DNA from: Thermococcus sp.
Lineage (GTDB): Archaea > Methanobacteriota_B > Thermococci > Thermococcales > Thermococcaceae
Assembly: GCA_027001105.1 (NCBI GenBank)
Contig: JALTMZ010000199.1
Coordinates: forward strand, 1-10,161
DNA: 10,161 nucleotides
Direction: 5' to 3'
The translations under genes and the position numbers were made by a program. The notes under the pieces were generated by a model. That model saw nothing but the letters and a program-made list of their open reading frames with translations. It did not search any database and was not told the DNA's origin. Below, one piece after another: positions 8,178 to 10,161 of the stretch. Position 1 is the stretch's first letter. Each line of letters starts with the position of its first letter.

Positions 8178-8657
8178 TTAAGCTTCCTGTTTTTTTTCTG
8201 CTTTTTGGATGTCGATTATTTCAACTTCAAAGATCAAGGTTTTTCCAGCAAGCGGATGGTTGAAGTCCAATGTAACATTTTCTTCTCCTACCTCTGCGAT
8301 TCTTGCTATCCCGCTGTCTGTCATGACATACATGTCCTTAATCGGCTCTATTCCTGCGTTTTCAAAATCTGAGCGGGGCACATTAATGATGAGCTCCTCC
8401 TTGGGCATTCCATATCCAAGCTCTGGGGGTATTGTTATGGTTTTCTTTTCCCCAACTTCCATTCCAATTAAGGCTTCATCCAGCCCAGGGATCAGTTCGC
8501 CAACTCCAACATTGGCACCTATTGGTTGATATTTGCGATCTTCAACGTAAATGCCAGCTTCCTTAGCGATGTCTTCATAACTTGTATCAAAAACTTCCCC
8601 ATCTTCAAATCTTCCAATGTAGTTGAAAACTACAAAGTCTCCTTTTTCAACTTTCAT
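8178..8657 (-). CDS. FKBP-type peptidyl-prolyl cis-trans isomerase, short archaeal (SlyD-like) type
   Basis: 159-residue cytosolic prolyl isomerase and chaperone. FKBP motifs are visible: VFDTS at 22-26, VGVGELIPGLDEAL around 50-63, PPELGYG around 77-83, and DFNHPLAGKTLIFEVEI at 131-147. The insert between about 84 and 130 is the IF (insert-in-flap) domain that gives SlyD and archaeal FKBPs chaperone activity. The short insert after VFDTS (about 27-46) is typical of archaeal short FKBPs. Length and layout match the Thermococcus FKBP of about 18 kDa. The Lys/Glu tail has no His-rich nickel-binding stretch. The ATG at 8657 is preferred, with GGTGA 6 bases upstream; an in-frame TTG at 8669 and GTG at 8666 fall in or before that site. 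It stands alone with its own promoter and ends 4 bases from the pilus operon. Confidence 0.93.
   Translation of the reverse strand: MKVEKGDFVVFNYIGRFEDGEVFDTSYEDIAKEAGIYVEDRKYQPIGANVGVGELIPGLDEALIGMEVGEKKTITIPPELGYGMPKEELIINVPRSDFENAGIEPIKDMYVMTDSGIARIAEVGEENVTLDFNHPLAGKTLIFEVEIIDIQKAEKKQEA
8190..8206 (+). terminator. T-rich terminator for the pilus operon
   Basis: A run of eight T (8190-8197) followed by CTGC and five T (8202-8206) begins 16 bases after the TadC-like stop. Archaeal RNA polymerase terminates at such U-rich tracts without a hairpin. The tract lies antisense to the Lys/Glu-rich C-terminal tail of the FKBP gene. Confidence 0.55.
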
Positions 8658-8699
8658 TTTTTTCACCAAACTTTCTTGATAATCCCCATAGTGATAACA

Positions 8700-8715
8700 C
8701 CTTTATAACGTTTTT
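8700..8715 (-). promoter_or_regulatory. TATA/BRE promoter of the FKBP gene
   Basis: On the minus strand TTATAAA (8702-8708) is preceded by an A-rich BRE-like element. A start site about 26 bases downstream, near 8679, gives a leader of about 21 bases that contains the GGTGA ribosome site. Confidence 0.5.
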
Positions 8716-8734
8716 GGTTAATATTATACAATTT

Positions 8735-8751
8735 TGGGAAAAGTATATATA
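8735..8751 (+). promoter_or_regulatory. Strong BRE/TATA promoter of the 98-residue gene
   Basis: A purine-rich BRE (GGGAAAAG) runs directly into TATATATA at 8744-8751, the best archaeal promoter match in the window. The expected start site, about 8770-8775, lies at the edge of the GGAGGTT ribosome site (8773-8779). Confidence 0.65.
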
Positions 8752-8786
8752 CAATGCTGATGACTAATATTTGGAGGTTGTATGTT

Positions 8787-9083
8787 ATGGGATACTTTGC
8801 TGAAATGCTTAAAAGAGAGTTTGAAGAGCTCAATGTTGAGGAGATCTACACAACCAAGCTTGGGAACAGGGATATAGAGATTCTGGAAGTCAGTGTTTAT
8901 GGAACCAAGTTTCTTGCAATGTTTCAGAGTGAGGAAAAGAAGCACGGGCTTTATCTTTGGTCGTTGATAATAACAAGTGCAAACAACACAAGGACGATTC
9001 AGGGCATGGATAAACTTGATACTTTAAAGATGAGGATCAAAGAGAATGTGAGAGCAATAATGGAAGGGATGGAAAAGAACTAA
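8787..9083 (+). CDS. Small conserved-looking protein of unknown function
   Basis: 98 residues, soluble, no recognised family. It has an N-terminal amphipathic helix (MGYFAEMLKREFEEL), then a strand-rich middle containing IEILEVSVYGTKFLAMFQ and GLYLWSLIIT, then a charged C-terminal helix (about 76-97). This is a compact alpha-beta-alpha layout without cysteines or an obvious catalytic motif. The ATG at 8787 is chosen because GGAGGTT lies 7 bases before it. Upstream in-frame starts at 8754 and 8760 would lie between the TATA box and the ribosome site, which would need transcription to start too early. A second ATG at 8782 is out of frame. The strong promoter suggests good expression. The TAA stop overlaps the stop of the convergent DUF2118 gene. 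Confidence 0.8.
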   Translation: MGYFAEMLKREFEELNVEEIYTTKLGNRDIEILEVSVYGTKFLAMFQSEEKKHGLYLWSLIITSANNTRTIQGMDKLDTLKMRIKENVRAIMEGMEKN

Positions 9084-9577
9084 TCCTCTGGAAGCAGATA
9101 ATATAGGTAATGTGGCCTATTTGTGAACTCATCTATAAAGACCACAACACCGTTCTTTGGCGGCTTTAGGTAGTGAACTTCACCCTTTTTTGTTGTTACG
9201 GCGGCAAATGCATCACTTTTTCTTACTCTATTGCCAACGCCTGCGATTAAAGTTGATACATAACCTTCAACAGGCAGGATCATTAACTCATCGCCTTTGT
9301 ACAGTCTAATCTCTGTTCTCCTATCTGGCAAAACAATTATGGCATCGCAGAGCATTTTGTGCTCATATTTATCAACATAAAAGTGAAATCTATCATAAAC
9401 TTCTTTTTTCAAGATTTTTGCTCTTTCTATGTCTATGAACTCTGGAATCTTCTCTCCCTTTTTGAGTCTCACTTCAATGTTTCCCTGAATGATTATGCAG
9501 TTAACTTTAGCTCTTCCCTCTTTATCAAAGCACTCTTCATACGAGGACTCCACATATAACTGAGGTATCCTTTCCAT
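9080..9577 (-). CDS. DUF2118 family protein with lipoyl/biotinyl-like C-terminal fold
   Basis: 165 residues, soluble, function unknown. I place it in the archaeal DUF2118 family by its pattern. The N-terminal half contains CIIIQGNIEVRLKKGEKIPE and a helix with FHFYVDKYEHKMLCDAIIVLP. The C-terminal half contains ILPVEGYVSTLIAGVGNRVRKSDAFAAVTTKKGEVHYLKPPKNGVVVFI. The second half reads like the repeated-strand barrel of lipoyl/biotinyl domains (PVEGYV...V..GD-like turns), but a standard MKM modification motif is not seen, so covalent cofactor attachment is unlikely. The ATG at 9577 has an AGGTGA ribosome site 7 bases before it. It is divergent from the membrane protein at 9651 and convergent with the 98-residue gene, sharing the last four bases. 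Confidence 0.8.
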   Translation of the reverse strand: MERIPQLYVESSYEECFDKEGRAKVNCIIIQGNIEVRLKKGEKIPEFIDIERAKILKKEVYDRFHFYVDKYEHKMLCDAIIVLPDRRTEIRLYKGDELMILPVEGYVSTLIAGVGNRVRKSDAFAAVTTKKGEVHYLKPPKNGVVVFIDEFTNRPHYLYYLLPED

Positions 9578-9608
9578 ACATTAGTCACCTAACTTTTTCA
9601 ACAATGTA

Positions 9609-9623
9609 AAACTTTTTAAGTTT
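9609..9623. promoter_or_regulatory. Palindromic TATA-like element between divergent genes
   Basis: AAACTT, TTT, AAGTTT forms a perfect 6-base inverted repeat around a TATA-like core in the 73-base gap between the DUF2118 gene and the membrane protein gene. Rightward, a start site about 26 bases away (near 9642) leaves a leader of about 9 bases. Leftward the spacing is too short to keep the ribosome site, so the leftward gene may instead use the AT-rich stretch at 9627-9637. Confidence 0.4.
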
Positions 9624-9650
9624 ATCCATCATAAACTATTTTCGATCAAA

Positions 9651-10161
9651 ATGAAAAGAAAAGGCTTGGCAATGTTCTTGATGTTATCCTTCCTGATGGC
9701 GCTTATAATGAGCGGTCAGGCAAAAATAGAGGAGATTCCAAAAGGTTCACAAAATTATTATTGGGTTGGTCTGTTTTTTGGAATCATCGTGATAGCGGCG
9801 GGCTTTATTATTATCCAAATACTTCTGAGCTGGCAGGGTCTGCCCACAAAAGGGAGAAATGGGGGAATTAATCGGCAAATAATAGTTGCAATTTTTGCTG
9901 GAACATTGATGCTTTCTTTACCTTTGCTTTATATGGCATATAGGGCTCAATTATCTCCAGTTATAGCAAATAATACCACCACACAAGGGGTATACGTAGT
10001 TAATGGAAGCTACCACGTTTCATATTATGAAAAATACTTTAGAAATCCAGTTTTTCTCGGAAATCCCAACATAAAAATTATTCTCTATGGATTTTTCGGC
10101 ATAATATCAGTAGCTTTGATATATCTCTCAATTGCATTCTACAAAGACTTAAGTACTAAAA
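9651..10161 (+). CDS. Multi-pass membrane protein of unknown function, N-terminal part (3' end outside window)
   Basis: 170 residues are visible and the frame is open at the window edge; I do not recognise a family. A signal peptide or first membrane helix covers residues 1-22 (MKRKGLAMFLMLSFLMALIM). Membrane helices follow at about 38-59, 76-96 and 143-163. Loop charges (K67, R69, R75 on one side) and sequons in the 97-142 loop (N107-N108-T, N108-T-T, N118-G-S) agree with a signal sequence plus three membrane helices, that loop being extracellular and glycosylated. The ATG at 9651 is the first start in frame. No clear ribosome site precedes it, and the nearest TATA element would give a leader of only about 9 bases, so it may be translated from an almost leaderless message. 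The class III pilin signal motif is absent. Confidence 0.72.
   Translation, partial: MKRKGLAMFLMLSFLMALIMSGQAKIEEIPKGSQNYYWVGLFFGIIVIAAGFIIIQILLSWQGLPTKGRNGGINRQIIVAIFAGTLMLSLPLLYMAYRAQLSPVIANNTTTQGVYVVNGSYHVSYYEKYFRNPVFLGNPNIKIILYGFFGIISVALIYLSIAFYKDLSTK

Noticed and set aside
8691..8700. Imperfect palindrome GTGATAACAC near the FKBP promoter
   Set aside because: Only 8 of 10 bases are symmetric and the site is short, so it could easily be chance; no known operator match that I can defend.
9651..9720. Possible pilin signal at the start of the partial membrane protein
   Set aside because: MKRKGLAMF resembles a basic-Gly boundary, but there is no conserved class III cleavage motif with Gln/Glu-type residues after it, and three further membrane helices follow.

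Overview
The window looks like chromosomal DNA of a hyperthermophilic euryarchaeon of the order Thermococcales (Thermococcus, Pyrococcus or Palaeococcus type), from one of the more AT-rich genomes. The evidence is the very tight gene packing, GGTGG/GGTGA-type Shine-Dalgarno sites only a few bases before the starts, frequent GTG and TTG starts, archaeal TATA boxes, and family content (archaeal Trm14, a DUF515 protein, a 159-residue archaeal FKBP, a DUF2118 protein). I see no RNA gene, CRISPR array, insertion sequence or attachment site, and no gene-free stretch longer than about 130 bases.

Bases 1-1790 hold a leftward (minus-strand) operon of three housekeeping-like genes: a TIGR04076-family protein, a circularly permuted YlqF/RbgA-type GTPase, and the N-terminal part of a THUMP-domain tRNA guanine-N2 methyltransferase (Trm14 type), which runs off the left edge. 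The theme is RNA/ribosome maturation, with the small first gene unassigned.

Bases 1893-8173 hold the main item, a rightward five-gene operon for an archaeal type IV pilus/Tad-like secretion machine. In order these are a DUF515 membrane-anchored protein with a Ser/Thr-rich linker, an unrecognised secreted protein, a TadA/FlaI-type secretion ATPase with an unusual repeat-bearing N-terminus, and two separate T2SSF (TadB/TadC-like) membrane platform proteins. Genes are separated by 6 or 11 bases, almost abut, or overlap (up to 59 bases), so they should be co-transcribed and translationally coupled. The expected logic is that the ATPase hexamer works on the cytoplasmic face of the T2SSF platform, while the DUF515 and secreted proteins work at or outside the membrane. 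No pilin and no prepilin peptidase are encoded here, so the machine must borrow them from elsewhere or move another substrate.

Bases 8178-10161 hold four independent genes: an FKBP-type prolyl isomerase (minus, convergent with the pilus operon), a 98-residue unrecognised protein (plus, with the best promoter in the window), a DUF2118 protein (minus, its stop codon overlapping the previous stop), and a partial four-helix membrane protein (plus) that runs off the right edge.
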